Source: G963556115 sp963678205 (lineage in GTDB: Bacteria > Planctomycetota > SZUA-567). Taken from it: DNA of 64,000 nt. Location: the NCBI GenBank assembly GCA_963678205.1, contig OY782760.1, positions 1,736,001-1,800,000 of the forward strand, given 5' to 3'. The translations under genes and the position numbers were made by a program. Of this stretch, positions 26,936 through 35,354 are shown piece by piece (positions within the stretch are counted from its first letter, which is position 1; each line of letters begins with the position of its first letter). Under the pieces are notes generated by a model that did not search any database, had not been told where the DNA came from, and saw nothing but the letters and a program-made list of their open reading frames with translations.

Positions 26936-27951
26936 TAGTTCTCCTGTGTGAATTTTATAAGTGCTTCAAGTTTTTTTGCAGCAGCCCCAGAGTCTATTGA
27001 CTCTTTTGCCATTTCTAACCCGTCTTTAATGCATCCAACTTTTCCTGCTGCAAGCAGTGCTGCAGCTGAGTTTATAAGAGTAATGTTTCTCTTTCCACCT
27101 TGAATACTACCGTTAAGAATGCCCCTTAAAATATTTGCATTATCTTTTGGATCTCCACCTGTAAGTTCTTCGAGCTCACAGACATCACCAAAGTATTGCT
27201 CTGGCATTATGTCGTATGTTTTTATATTGCCTTCATTTAACTCTGTTACTCTTGTGCTGGTAGTAACTGTAATTTCATCCATTGTATCATGTCCGTAGAC
27301 AATAAGAGCTCTTTTGGCTCCAAGTAGTTTGAGGGCATTGGCGAACATCTCTGTAAGTTCTGGAGCGTAAACCCCGAGCAATATCGATGAAGCTCCGGCT
27401 GGGTTGGTAAGAGGTCCTAGCAAATTGAATATACTTCTTACTCCTAGACCTTTACGTACAGGAGCAGCGTATTTCATTGCGCCGTGGTATTTTGGTGCAA
27501 AGAGAAAGCCGATACCTATTTCATTTACAGCTTCTTCCACAATTTCAGGATCAAGATCCAAGTTTACCCCAAGGCACTCAAGTACGTCAGCACTGCCACA
27601 TTTACTAGATACTGATCGGTTACCGTGCTTTGCAACGATTACTTCACATCCTGCAACAACAAAAGCAGTTGTTGTTGAAATGTTGAAAGTGTGTAATTCA
27701 TCACCACCTGTACCTACAATATCAACAACAGGAGAGGTTGTAACCTGTATGCGCTTGGCTTTGCTACGCATCGCGCTAGCAGCTCCAGCAAGCTCTTCAA
27801 ATGTTTCACCTTTAGTCGACAGTGCTGTTAGCATACCTGCCATTTGAATTTCACTTACTTCACCTGATAGAATTTCATTGATTACTTCAGCTGCTTCATC
27901 TTTAGTAAGATTTTCTTGTCTGATTACTTTTCTGAGTAGATCGCTAAACAT
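26935..27951 (-). CDS. trpD: Anthranilate phosphoribosyltransferase
   Basis: TrpD transfers phosphoribose to anthranilate. The 338-residue protein has the PRPP-binding VDIVGTGGDELHTFNIST and AKHGNRSVSSKCGSAD, and FLFAPKYHGAMKYAAPVRKGLGVRS, which are diagnostic. It is a stand-alone enzyme, not fused to TrpG. It overlaps trpG by one base. Confidence 0.96.
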   Translation of the reverse strand: MFSDLLRKVIRQENLTKDEAAEVINEILSGEVSEIQMAGMLTALSTKGETFEELAGAASAMRSKAKRIQVTTSPVVDIVGTGGDELHTFNISTTTAFVVAGCEVIVAKHGNRSVSSKCGSADVLECLGVNLDLDPEIVEEAVNEIGIGFLFAPKYHGAMKYAAPVRKGLGVRSIFNLLGPLTNPAGASSILLGVYAPELTEMFANALKLLGAKRALIVYGHDTMDEITVTTSTRVTELNEGNIKTYDIMPEQYFGDVCELEELTGGDPKDNANILRGILNGSIQGGKRNITLINSAAALLAAGKVGCIKDGLEMAKESIDSGAAAKKLEALIKFTQEN

Positions 27952-28538
27952 TATTGATTTCCCCCATTGACTTGTTTTATAAAGTTTTTAAGTATTCTTT
28001 TACCAACCGTTGTCATAATTGATTCAGGGTGAAACTGGATGCTTTCAATCTGGTATTTGTTATGCCTGATTCCCATAATTTCTCCATCATCTGTTTCTGC
28101 TGTAATCGTAAAGCACTCTGGAAGGCTCTCTCTCTCAACAGCAAGTGAATGATACCTCATCGCCTTTATTGGCTTAGTTATACCTGCAAACAATCCTTTA
28201 CCATCATTTTGTACTTCAGAAACTTTTCCGTGCATTACCTTTTTTGCGTGTATCACTTTTCCTCCAAAGACCTGACCTATTGTCTGGTGTCCAAGGCATA
28301 CGCCCATAATTGGGATTTTACCTGCAAAATATGTTACTGTTGCAATTGATACTCCGGCATTATCTGGATTGCTTGGACCAGGTGAGATAACTATGCCGTC
28401 AGGATTCAGTTTCTCAATCTCCTCAATAGTTATTTGGTCATTTCTTTTAACAATCACTTCGTTCTCTTCATCAAGCATACGCAAGTACTGTACAAGGTTG
28501 TATGTAAAAGAGTCGTAATTATCTATCATTAGAATCAT
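27951..28538 (-). CDS. trpG: Anthranilate synthase glutaminase component
   Basis: TrpG supplies ammonia to TrpE. The 195-residue class I amidotransferase has the nucleophile Cys in GVCLGHQ and the His/Glu pair in FHPESI, and starts with LMIDNYDSFTYNLVQY. Only one such gene is seen here, so it may also serve 4-amino-4-deoxychorismate synthase. It starts one base after trpE. Confidence 0.95.
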   Translation of the reverse strand: MILMIDNYDSFTYNLVQYLRMLDEENEVIVKRNDQITIEEIEKLNPDGIVISPGPSNPDNAGVSIATVTYFAGKIPIMGVCLGHQTIGQVFGGKVIHAKKVMHGKVSEVQNDGKGLFAGITKPIKAMRYHSLAVERESLPECFTITAETDDGEIMGIRHNKYQIESIQFHPESIMTTVGKRILKNFIKQVNGGNQ

Positions 28539-28539
28539 T

Positions 28540-30057
28540 TTATTTCTCCTCCATATTCTTGCAAAGTTTATTCGAGTTTTTAAGCATTTGCAGAGCTTTA
28601 TTTACACTACCTGCTTTGTTTACTGATTCTTGGCGTTCTTTTTCAGGATCTGAGTCATATACTATTCCGCCACCAGCTATTACAGTCAGTTCGTTATTCT
28701 CAACTGCAGCAGTCCGGATAGCTATTGCAAAGTCCATATTTCCTTTGAAACTAATGTATCCTACTGCACCACCATAGAAGTCTCTTGGGAAATCTTCTAG
28801 CTCTGATATAATTTCCATTGCTCTCACCTTTGGCGCTCCTGATAGAGTACCGGCTGGGAAAGTAGCTGCAAAGAGATCGAAAGCATCATATTCATCGCTG
28901 ATATCACATTCTACATTCGAAACGATATGCATTACATGTGAGTAACGTTCAATAAACATAAGATCTGTTACCTGCACTGTCCCTGTTACTGCAATCCTGC
29001 CAAGATCATTTCTGCCAAGGTCTACAAGCATGAGATGTTCAGCACGTTCTTTTTCATCTTGGAGTAATTCATCAGCAAGAGCTCTGTCTTCTTGTTCCGT
29101 TTTCCCACGTGGTCTTGTACCAGCGATTGGGCGGACTGTTGCTTTACGGTCTTTTAGTTTTACAAGTGTCTCTGGAGAACTTCCAATTATCTGTTTGCCG
29201 TCAAAACTGAGGAAGTACATATATGGAGAGGGGTTGATATAGCGTTGAGCACGGTAAAGTGCAATAAGATTGTCAGGGGCGCTGCAAGTGAATTTCTGGG
29301 CTATAACGGCTTGTATAATTTCCCCATCAATAATAAGATCTTTAGTTTTTCTTACTTTTTCTCTGTATTCTTCTTCTGGTATAATAGCTTTTAAGCTGTC
29401 ATTAAAGTTATTGGTTTCTTTTTCCCCGGGAAAACTTACAGGCGATTCTATGAAATGAATCAATTCTCTAATTCTTTGCGAAGATGATTGGTATTGTTCT
29501 TCTGGTGACCCATCACCCTGGAAATTGAAAGTCATTACGCATAGGCTGTTTTTAATGTTGTCGAAAACCAACATCTCTTTTGGAACGACAAAGCGCGCTA
29601 AAGGAACATCTAGCGGTAATTTATTTGGAACTTTCGGTTCAAAAAAAGAAACGGATTCAAATGTAAAGTACCCTATGAGTCCGCCCCATATAGAAGGAAG
29701 CTCTCCTATATCGGCGGGATTGAATGCGGACATGAAGTTTCTTAAAGTATCAAGTGGGGCTCCATTATGTTTAATTCTATCTGTGCTGTTTTCTTTTTCA
29801 ATTTCTACATAATCAGAGTATACACGTATCATTGCGTATGCACCAAGGCCAATAAAACTGTGGCGTCCCCAACGTTCTCCACCCTCTACAGATTCAAGAA
29901 GAAAGATTGGCTGGTCTGGGTCTTGATGGAAGAACTTTTTTAGTAGAGATACCGGTGTTTCTGAGTCTGCAAGCAGTTCTTCACAGACAGGTACTACACC
30001 GTGTGTCTTCCTCAGCTTTAAAAATTCAGCCTGTGAAGGGTATGAGTTTAAAAACAT
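28540..30057 (-). CDS. trpE: Anthranilate synthase component I
   Basis: TrpE makes anthranilate from chorismate and is the first enzyme of the tryptophan branch. The 505-residue protein carries the tryptophan-binding feedback motif LLESVEGGERWGR, and C-terminal chorismate-binding motifs IIGSSPE, PIAGTRPRG, ERAEHLMLVDLGRNDLGR and FPAGTLSGAPKVRAMEII. Feedback inhibition by tryptophan is therefore likely. It is the first gene of the aromatic operon, with AAGGA upstream, and follows the leader and attenuator. Confidence 0.96.
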   Translation of the reverse strand: MFLNSYPSQAEFLKLRKTHGVVPVCEELLADSETPVSLLKKFFHQDPDQPIFLLESVEGGERWGRHSFIGLGAYAMIRVYSDYVEIEKENSTDRIKHNGAPLDTLRNFMSAFNPADIGELPSIWGGLIGYFTFESVSFFEPKVPNKLPLDVPLARFVVPKEMLVFDNIKNSLCVMTFNFQGDGSPEEQYQSSSQRIRELIHFIESPVSFPGEKETNNFNDSLKAIIPEEEYREKVRKTKDLIIDGEIIQAVIAQKFTCSAPDNLIALYRAQRYINPSPYMYFLSFDGKQIIGSSPETLVKLKDRKATVRPIAGTRPRGKTEQEDRALADELLQDEKERAEHLMLVDLGRNDLGRIAVTGTVQVTDLMFIERYSHVMHIVSNVECDISDEYDAFDLFAATFPAGTLSGAPKVRAMEIISELEDFPRDFYGGAVGYISFKGNMDFAIAIRTAAVENNELTVIAGGGIVYDSDPEKERQESVNKAGSVNKALQMLKNSNKLCKNMEEK

Positions 30058-30093
30058 TGTTGGTTCCTTACTTCAATAAAGTTATAAAAATAT

Positions 30094-30180
30094 AAAAAAA
30101 CAGACCGCATATTTGCGGTCTGTTTTTTTAAATCATTTTTCAGGCCGCAAGTAGTTTTTTAAAACTCACGCCTGCTTGTT
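30094..30180 (-). promoter_or_regulatory. Attenuator of the aromatic amino acid operon
   Basis: On the minus strand a strong terminator hairpin (arms ACAGACCGCA and TGCGGTCTGT, AATA loop, then seven T residues) lies 36 bases before trpE. An upstream segment, TTGCGGCCTG at 30150-30141, can pair with nine of ten bases of CAGACCGCAA at 30122-30113, which would open the terminator. That same segment can instead pair with CAGGC at 30174-30170 (plus AGTTTT/AAAACT inside), which would free the terminator. This gives the three mutually exclusive pairings of classical attenuation. The pairings are read from the sequence by eye; free energies were not computed. Confidence 0.8.
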
Positions 30181-30193
30181 ATTCTTATCAAGA

Positions 30194-30286
30194 TTACAAC
30201 AAACAACCGTTCGTATTCTGGTAATACCAGAAACGCCAAGAATAGCTAAAGCTAAAATAAAAGTTGTTTGATTGAATTTGAGCCAA
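30194..30286 (-). CDS. Aromatic leader peptide, 30 residues
   Basis: A 30-codon frame starts at TTG with AAGGA 8 bases upstream and ends with TAA just before the attenuator. Residues 9-22 read FYFSFSYSWRFWYY: four Phe, four Tyr and two Trp in 14 residues. Such a density of the operon's own end products is the mark of a regulatory leader peptide, where ribosome stalling at scarce charged tRNA decides termination. The second Trp codon sits in a small palindrome (TTCTGG / CCAGAA). A canonical trp leader has Trp codons only; here all three aromatic amino acids encoded by the downstream pathway are represented. The TTG start is an inference. Confidence 0.72.
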   Translation of the reverse strand: MAQIQSNNFYFSFSYSWRFWYYQNTNGCLL

Positions 30287-30329
30287 AGTTTTAGTCCTTA
30301 AAATAAAACAATATTAATGTTAATAATAA

Positions 30330-30360
30330 AATATAATAATTGATAAATGCTAAATGTCAA
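30330..30360 (-). promoter_or_regulatory. Promoter of the aromatic operon
   Basis: On the minus strand a consensus TTGACA at 30360-30355 and TATTAT at 30338-30333 are 16 bases apart, upstream of the leader peptide by about 45 bases. It begins 21 bases after the stop of the LacI-like gene. It is the best sigma-70-type promoter I see in the window. Confidence 0.7.
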
Positions 30361-30381
30361 GTTTAATCTTTGTAAATATAT

Positions 30382-31296
30382 TTAATTATTATTATTGAGT
30401 TCGTTTTTTACTGAGCTTGAACGAATTATTAGTTCGGAAGGGACTGTTATTTGCCTTGCTTTTTGATCTGATTTTACAAGAAGTGACACTAGCATATCTG
30501 TAGCGCTTTTTGCAATTTTATTGAAATTTTGCTCGATTGAGGTGACATCGAGGCATAAAGCCTGTAATGTGTTATCTATCGAAGCAAGTAGTAGGTCTTC
30601 AGGAATTCTAATTCCACCATCAACACATCTTTTATAAAGCAGTGCCATCAAAAAATCGGTAGTAGCAAATATAGCATCGTATTTTTTTATTTCGGTAACA
30701 ATTTTTTCATCGTATGCAGAGAAACTTTTTATTTCAGGCTGATCGGGGATGCATATCGGTTCATATACTGGGAGTTTGTTTTCAAGTAGAGTGTTGCGGT
30801 AACAGATATATCGTTGTTGAATGTAGACGGTGTTGTACGTTTTCTCTCCTATGATAAACCCTATTTTTTTAGCTCCTTGTTCAATGAAGTGATTGATTGC
30901 CAGCGATGTGGCATCTATAGCTGCGCAGACTTCATTGAACTTACCTTGGTACATATCAGATACATGTGCAATAAGTATGAATGGTATATTCTGTTCTTGA
31001 AGATATTTACCAGCATACTGATCAAAGTCTGTGCTTGGCCAAATAATAAAACCGGAAATATCATGTGTTTCATTTGCTTCTTGGATTATTTTTAATTCAT
31101 GGTGTACGTCTGTAGGGTAATCGGTATTGAATAATATCAGATTATATTTACCGGCTCTTGAAGAAATGTTCTCACAGAGTTGTGCGCGCATTGTATTGCT
31201 TGGAAGGTTATAAAAAACAAGGCCAATTTTTTTCCCAACCAGTTCAGGATGATTTTCAAGTAAAAGATCAATTGCTTCATCTTCAAGTATGGTCAT
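30382..31296 (-). CDS. LacI/GalR-type effector-binding protein without DNA-binding domain
   Basis: The 304-residue protein aligns to the sugar-binding periplasmic-type core of LacI-family repressors: KKIGLVFYNLPSN, FIIWPSTD, AINHFIEQGAKKIGFIIG, DAIFATTDFLMALLYKRCVDGGIRIPEDLLLASIDN and the C-terminal SIEQNFNKIAKSATDML. Only about 20 residues precede this core, with no helix-turn-helix and no hinge helix, and no signal peptide for export. The start has a good AAGGA site, and no DNA-binding domain is found upstream in the other frames. It could be an orphan sensor working with a partner or a truncated repressor. Its stop lies just upstream of the aromatic operon promoter. Confidence 0.72.
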   Translation of the reverse strand: MTILEDEAIDLLLENHPELVGKKIGLVFYNLPSNTMRAQLCENISSRAGKYNLILFNTDYPTDVHHELKIIQEANETHDISGFIIWPSTDFDQYAGKYLQEQNIPFILIAHVSDMYQGKFNEVCAAIDATSLAINHFIEQGAKKIGFIIGEKTYNTVYIQQRYICYRNTLLENKLPVYEPICIPDQPEIKSFSAYDEKIVTEIKKYDAIFATTDFLMALLYKRCVDGGIRIPEDLLLASIDNTLQALCLDVTSIEQNFNKIAKSATDMLVSLLVKSDQKARQITVPSELIIRSSSVKNELNNNN

Positions 31297-31546
31297 ATTT
31301 TTCCTTCTACTTCCTTTTATTTATAATATTATAAACGGTAATCTTTATATTAACTCAAATACTTATTACATTATATATGAAAAGTATTTTTATGACAAGA
31401 AAATTAAATGTCAGTAATTTACTAATCTTTTGGCTATTAATATTTTAATTATAACACATTTAGAAAATTAATTTAAAGTTTTCCAGAGGTTTTGTCCGAT
31501 AAAGTTTATGTAAGATTTTAATTATGAACTTTTAGGAGAATTTAAT

Positions 31547-32089
31547 ATGGGTAATTCTTACAGGCAAAAAACTGGTTATCAATATAGTGTAGGGGTAAAT
31601 GATTATTACCTAAAGCCTGGGCATATACTTCTAAACCATCAGGATACAATTGTAAAAACAATGCTTGGAAATTCTGTGGCGGTTGTGATTTATGATAAAC
31701 TTAATAAGATAGGCGGCATGACCCATTTTATCAAACCTGCAACAAAAAATCGTAAAAACGCAACAGCTCAATATGGAAATGTTGCCGTAGGCGCTCTTTG
31801 CAGAATGATTAGAGATTCTGGAGGCAGGAGTGAAAATCTTGTGGCTCAAATTATAGGCGGTGCATCAAATTTTCTTGTGCGTGATGGAGGGCTTGGGAGG
31901 AAGAATATTCAAGTGGCACGTGAGGTTTTATTCAGATTTGGAATTCCGGTAATAAGTGAAGATACTGGTGGGCTACTTGGAAGAAAAGTTCTGTATCATA
32001 GCGGCACCAATGAGCTTGTCGTTTATAAAGTTGATAAGGTGCGAGATTATGATTGGTTTAAACCCAAAGATAATCTTCTGTATGCTTGA
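31547..32089 (+). CDS. CheD-family protein with catalytic Cys replaced
   Basis: CheD deamidates glutamines in chemoreceptors and binds CheC. The 180-residue protein has the family core TMLGNSVAVVIYDKLNKIGG and GGMTHFIKP, then GGASNFLV and ISEDTGGLLGRKVLYHSGTNE. The catalytic His 60 is kept, but the nucleophile Cys of LGSCVAV is Ser 43 (LGNSVAV). It is probably inactive as a deamidase, or uses Ser weakly; a binding or scaffold role is possible. It is preceded by AGGAG and has no chemotaxis neighbours; a chemoreceptor lies 12 kb away. Confidence 0.8.
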   Translation: MGNSYRQKTGYQYSVGVNDYYLKPGHILLNHQDTIVKTMLGNSVAVVIYDKLNKIGGMTHFIKPATKNRKNATAQYGNVAVGALCRMIRDSGGRSENLVAQIIGGASNFLVRDGGLGRKNIQVAREVLFRFGIPVISEDTGGLLGRKVLYHSGTNELVVYKVDKVRDYDWFKPKDNLLYA

Positions 32090-32106
32090 GTGTTATCTTT
32101 TTTTTT

Positions 32107-32134
32107 AAGAAGGCAGGCATCTGCCTTCTTTTAT
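32107..32134. terminator. Bidirectional terminator between the CheD-like gene and rnhA
   Basis: A perfect 10-base stem (AAGAAGGCAG / CTGCCTTCTT) with a GCAT loop has T-rich sequence on both sides. Confidence 0.85.
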
Positions 32135-32145
32135 TTTGTATTAAC

Positions 32146-32589
32146 TTAAACAATACTTTCCCTTGCTTCAACAGCTAGTGTATCGCATCTTTCATTTTCA
32201 GGATGACCTGCATGACCTCTAACCCACTGCCATTCAACTGAGTGTGGTTCCTTTGCCTTCAACATTCTTTCCCAAAGATCTTGGTTTTTAACAGGTTTTT
32301 TCCCAGCAGTTTTCCAACCTCTTTTGATCCAGCCTGTAATCCAGTCTTTTTTAAATGTATCGCAGACATAGCTACTGTCCGTTATTACTGTTACTTTACA
32401 AGGTTCTTTAAGTAGCTCAAGGGCTGAAATAATTCCCAACATTTCCATTCGGTTATTTGTTGTATTAAGTTCAGCCCCACTCAATTCTTTTTCTGCCTTA
32501 GGATTGTCGCATTGTAGAATCGCTCCCCAACCGCCTGGCCCAGGATTTCCGCTGCATGCTCCATCGCTATATATTCTTACTTCTCTCAT
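32146..32589 (-). CDS. rnhA: Ribonuclease HI
   Basis: RNase HI cuts the RNA strand of RNA-DNA hybrids. The 147-residue protein has all four acidic metal ligands: Asp 9 in YSDGACSGNPG, Glu in NNRMEM, Asp in VITDSSYV and the late Asp in NERCDTLA, and the basic handle region WIKRGWKTAGKKPVKN. It is divergent from radA. Confidence 0.96.
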   Translation of the reverse strand: MREVRIYSDGACSGNPGPGGWGAILQCDNPKAEKELSGAELNTTNNRMEMLGIISALELLKEPCKVTVITDSSYVCDTFKKDWITGWIKRGWKTAGKKPVKNQDLWERMLKAKEPHSVEWQWVRGHAGHPENERCDTLAVEARESIV

Positions 32590-32703
32590 TTTAATATATT
32601 TTCCTTATTCTATTTTAGATTTCCTCTTAAATGATCTCGGTTAATGCGTATTATATGTTTATACGAATAAAATTGCAAAGGGTTCTATTTTAAGGAATTA
32701 TTG

Positions 32704-34062
32704 ATGGCAAAACTCAAGAGTATATATGTTTGCAGTGAATGTGGGCATAAATCTAAAAACTGGATGGGCAAGTGTCCGTCGTGTAATCATTGGGATACGA
32801 TGTTTGAAGAGCTGGAAAAAGGCGAAGTAAATGCCGGTAGTAGATCTGTTCGTTCTGAAAAGATCAAGGGAAGTATTTTGATTACAGAGGTGGTCGCTGA
32901 TGAAGGGGTAAGGCTCAGTACTGGTGTAAAAGAATTAGACTGTATTCTTGGAGGAGGGCTTGTAAAGGGAGCAGCTGTACTTATTGGAGGAGAGCCAGGT
33001 GTAGGAAAGTCTACACTGCTTATGCAGGCAGCAAATTGGCTCTCAAAAGTTACAGGTACAGTCTTATATATTACTGCGGAGGAGTCTCTTATCCAACTCA
33101 AGCTAAGGGCTGAGAGGCTTGGAACCCTTTCTAATAATTTAAAGGTACTTGCAGAGAATAATATTGAGAATATTCAACGTATTATTGAAGAAGAACACCC
33201 GTCTGTTGTTATTCTTGATTCTATTCAGATGGTTTACTGGGATGTTATTGGTTCTGCTCCTGGGTCGGTTGGGCAGGTAAGGGAGTGTGCTGCAACACTA
33301 GTCGCTCAGGCAAAACGCTTGAATATCCCTATTTTCATTGTTGGACATGTTACTAAAGAAGGCAGCATTGCAGGTCCGAAAGTCCTTGAACATATGGTAG
33401 ATGTTGTGCTCCAGTTTGAAGGTGATAGATTTCATGCGGCTCGTATACTTAGAGCTATAAAGAATCGCTATGGGGCTGTAAATGAGATTGGTGTTTTTGA
33501 AATGGGTGCTTCTGGTCTTATACCGGTAGATGATGCTTCTAAATTATTTCTTTCAGGACGTGATTCTGGAGGAAGTGGATCTGTTGTTACTGCTGCTCTT
33601 GAAGGTTCAAGACCATTTCTTGTTGAAGTTCAGGCGCTTGTTACTGATGGTTATCCCGGTAATGCTAAGAGACAGGTTGGAGGAGCAGATAAGTCAAGAG
33701 CACAGATGATACTTGCTGTTCTTGAAAAACGGGCGGAAGTTACGCTCTATGATAAAGATGTTTTTCTCAATGTTGTCGGTGGAGCGAGCCTTGGTGATAC
33801 TGGTGGGGATCTTGCGATTGCTTTATCGATTGTATCAAGCCTTCAAGATGAGAGCTTTAACAGAGAGTGTGTTGTAATTGGTGAGCTTGGGCTAGGGGGA
33901 GAGGTAAGGCATGTTGCGCAGCTTGAGTCAAGGCTCAAAGAGGCTGAAAGGTTAGGGTTTAAGCATGCGATTGTTCCAAAGCTTAGAAAAAAACCTGCTG
34001 TGGGTATTAAATTGATTCAGGTGGATAATATAGATTTGGCGTTGAGAGAGATTCGTGGGTAG
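32704..34062 (+). CDS. radA: DNA repair protein RadA
   Basis: RadA (Sms) is a RecA-like ATPase and helicase in recombination-intermediate processing. The 452-residue protein has an N-terminal C4 zinc finger (CSECGHKSKNWMGKCPSC), Walker A GGEPGVGKST, Walker B VVILDSIQ, the RadA-specific KNRYGAVNEIGVFEM, and a C-terminal Lon-protease-like domain. The ATG is chosen over a TTG three bases before it for better spacing from AAGGA. It heads a same-strand row radA-dinB-ruvX. Confidence 0.96.
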   Translation: MAKLKSIYVCSECGHKSKNWMGKCPSCNHWDTMFEELEKGEVNAGSRSVRSEKIKGSILITEVVADEGVRLSTGVKELDCILGGGLVKGAAVLIGGEPGVGKSTLLMQAANWLSKVTGTVLYITAEESLIQLKLRAERLGTLSNNLKVLAENNIENIQRIIEEEHPSVVILDSIQMVYWDVIGSAPGSVGQVRECAATLVAQAKRLNIPIFIVGHVTKEGSIAGPKVLEHMVDVVLQFEGDRFHAARILRAIKNRYGAVNEIGVFEMGASGLIPVDDASKLFLSGRDSGGSGSVVTAALEGSRPFLVEVQALVTDGYPGNAKRQVGGADKSRAQMILAVLEKRAEVTLYDKDVFLNVVGGASLGDTGGDLAIALSIVSSLQDESFNRECVVIGELGLGGEVRHVAQLESRLKEAERLGFKHAIVPKLRKKPAVGIKLIQVDNIDLALREIRG

Positions 34063-34095
34063 TAGGGCTTTTGCTTAATATTATCGAGGTGATGA

Positions 34096-35331
34096 ATGTC
34101 TGAGAGTGGAACGAGAAAGTGGGAAAAGGCTATTATTCACATTGATATGGATGCATTCTTTGCCTCTATTGAGATTCGTGATAATCCTGAGCTTGAGGGT
34201 AAACCTGTTATTATTGGAGGTGATCCTAAAAGTAGGGGGGTTGTTTCAACCTGCTCTTATGAAGCTAGAAGGTATGGGGTTCATTCTGCTATGTCTTGTA
34301 GTGAGGCGTATAGAAGATGTCCGCAAGGTGTTTTTCTCAGAGGGAGTCATGAGCGTTATTCGATTGTTTCCAAGCAGATTCATGCTATTTTTGATGAGTT
34401 CACTCCGTTAGTGATGCCGCTATCATGTGATGAGGCTTTTCTTGATGTAACTGGAATGCAACGATTATTAGGCGAGCCAGAGGTTATTGCTAAGAGTATA
34501 AGAAAAAGAATATATGATAAAGTCAAACTTACAGCCTCAGCAGGAGTGGCTGGTACGATGTTTGTTGCAAAAATAGCTTCAGATATGAATAAACCCAATG
34601 GCTTGACAGTAATTCATGATGATGAAGTTCTTCAACGGCTTGCTCCTCTTGATGTTGGTAGAATATGGGGATTAGGTAAAATTGGAGTAAAGCGAGTAAA
34701 TGCAATAGGTATAAAGACAATTGGAGACCTTCAGAAGTGGCCAAAAAAAGAACTTGTCGGGGCTTTAGGGAATATTGGAGGTCATCTTTTTCGCCTTTGT
34801 AGGGGTATAGATGATAGAGAAATAACCGGGGAAATTGCTAAAGAGAAGAGTGTCTCTAATGAGACCACTTTTTCAAAAGACATTCTGGATTTTGCTGAGT
34901 TAAAGAAAACTTTGCTTTATTTAGCTGATAAAGTTGCGCGTAGATGCAGAAAGTATGAGTTAAAAGGCAGAGTCGTACAGCTCAAAGTAAAATATTATGA
35001 TTTTAAGCAGGTTACAAGAAGGATAACTTTATCTGAATCTACCGATAATTCGCAGATAATATATAACACTGTTAATAATATGCTTATAGAAAAGACTGAT
35101 GCAGGAATGAAGCCTGTACGGCTGCTGGGTGTAGGACTTAGTAGTTTTGCAGAAAGTTGTCTGGAATCTGTGTCTCAAAGTTGCCTTTTCTTTGAGGAGG
35201 AAGAGGATAAGTTAAGCCTTATAGATGAGAAAATGGCACAGGTTGACAAGGCAACTGATATTATTGCTGATAAATTTAAGAATAGTGGATTGATTGGTCG
35301 TGGTACGTTGATGCTTGATGATAAAGAATAA
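34096..35331 (+). CDS. dinB: DNA polymerase IV (Y family)
   Basis: DinB is an error-prone translesion polymerase. The 411-residue protein has the metal-binding IIHIDMDAFFASIE and LSCDEAFLDVT, CSYEARRYGVHSAMS, and the helix-hairpin-helix region LAPLDVGRIWGLGKIG, followed by a little-finger domain. It ends without an obvious clear beta-clamp motif. It lies 33 bases after radA and 23 before ruvX, so the three are likely one operon. Confidence 0.95.
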   Translation: MSESGTRKWEKAIIHIDMDAFFASIEIRDNPELEGKPVIIGGDPKSRGVVSTCSYEARRYGVHSAMSCSEAYRRCPQGVFLRGSHERYSIVSKQIHAIFDEFTPLVMPLSCDEAFLDVTGMQRLLGEPEVIAKSIRKRIYDKVKLTASAGVAGTMFVAKIASDMNKPNGLTVIHDDEVLQRLAPLDVGRIWGLGKIGVKRVNAIGIKTIGDLQKWPKKELVGALGNIGGHLFRLCRGIDDREITGEIAKEKSVSNETTFSKDILDFAELKKTLLYLADKVARRCRKYELKGRVVQLKVKYYDFKQVTRRITLSESTDNSQIIYNTVNNMLIEKTDAGMKPVRLLGVGLSSFAESCLESVSQSCLFFEEEEDKLSLIDEKMAQVDKATDIIADKFKNSGLIGRGTLMLDDKE

Positions 35332-35354
35332 TCACTATAAATGAGAGGGAAATT

